Source: Acetatifactor sp.
Lineage (GTDB): Bacteria; Bacillota; Clostridia; Lachnospirales; Lachnospiraceae
NCBI GenBank assembly: GCA_016303085.1
Contig: JAEDMI010000159.1
Span: forward strand, 1-5,719
DNA length: 5,719 nucleotides
Direction of reading: 5' to 3'
The position numbers and the translations under genes are program-made. Shown piece by piece: positions 5,670-5,719 of the stretch (its first letter is position 1; every line of letters starts with the position of its first letter). Under the pieces are notes generated by a model, which was given only the letters and a program-made list of their open reading frames with translations, did not search any database and had not been told where the DNA came from.

Positions 5670-5719
5670 TGGGGCCTATAGGGCTCGAACCTATGACCCT
5701 CTGCTTGTAAGGCAGATGC
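5670..5719 (-). tRNA. tRNA-Val(TAC), 3' part (5' end beyond window edge)
   Basis: On the minus strand the visible part has anticodon stem TCTGC/GCAGA and loop CTTACAA with anticodon TAC (5709-5707), reading GUA and probably other valine codons. The variable loop GGGTC, T-arm ATAGG/CCTAT around TTCGAGC, acceptor strand AGGCCCC and discriminator A at 5670 follow. The bases after A are TTTTAATG, so the 3' CCA is not encoded and must be added by CCA-transferase. The D-arm and 5' acceptor strand lie past the window end. Confidence 0.95.

Overview
The window looks like a chromosomal stretch of an anaerobic Bacillota (class Clostridia, probably Lachnospiraceae-like). Four things point that way: a stand-alone sufC-sufB pair of the short type common in anaerobic Clostridia, a DUF3737 gene next to a MalY/PatB-type lyase, a Clostridia-style MATE transporter, and a tRNA whose 3' CCA is not encoded. 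The taxonomic call is inference from gene content; no marker gene settles it.

Layout. Both edges cut through tRNA genes on the minus strand: tRNA-Arg(ACG) at 1-53, with its promoter at 88-116, and tRNA-Val(TAC) from 5670 to the end, followed by its own intrinsic terminator at 5619-5650. On the plus strand, an extended -10 promoter (209-217) and a leader of about 95 nt with two dyads precede sufC (319-1038) and a short sufB (1075-1992). The unit closes with a strong bidirectional hairpin terminator (2004-2047). Facing it on the minus strand are a MATE efflux protein (4254-5600) and a two-gene unit, DUF3737 (3256-4134) then a MalY/PatB C-S lyase (2069-3235). That unit has its own TATAAT box (4165-4170) and a 30-bp dyad just upstream (4200-4229).

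How the genes may work together. SufC (ATPase) and SufB (scaffold) form a minimal Fe-S cluster assembly machine. Promoter and terminator bracket just these two genes, so no cysteine desulfurase (SufS), SufU or SufD is in the same transcript. The convergent PLP lyase belongs to a family that releases sulfide or thiols from cysteine, cystathionine and related substrates, so the two units could be linked through sulfur metabolism, but that is speculation. DUF3737 is predicted to be a cytosolic right-handed beta-helix of about eleven 19-21-residue rungs, tightly coupled to the lyase gene.

Non-coding stretches: 54-318 (265 bp) holds the tRNA-Arg promoter and leader, the sufC promoter and the sufC leader. 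4135-4253 holds the DUF3737 promoter and the dyad. I see no CRISPR array, insertion sequence or prophage gene. The least understood content is the DUF3737-PatB pair with its dyad, and the control region of the minimal suf operon.
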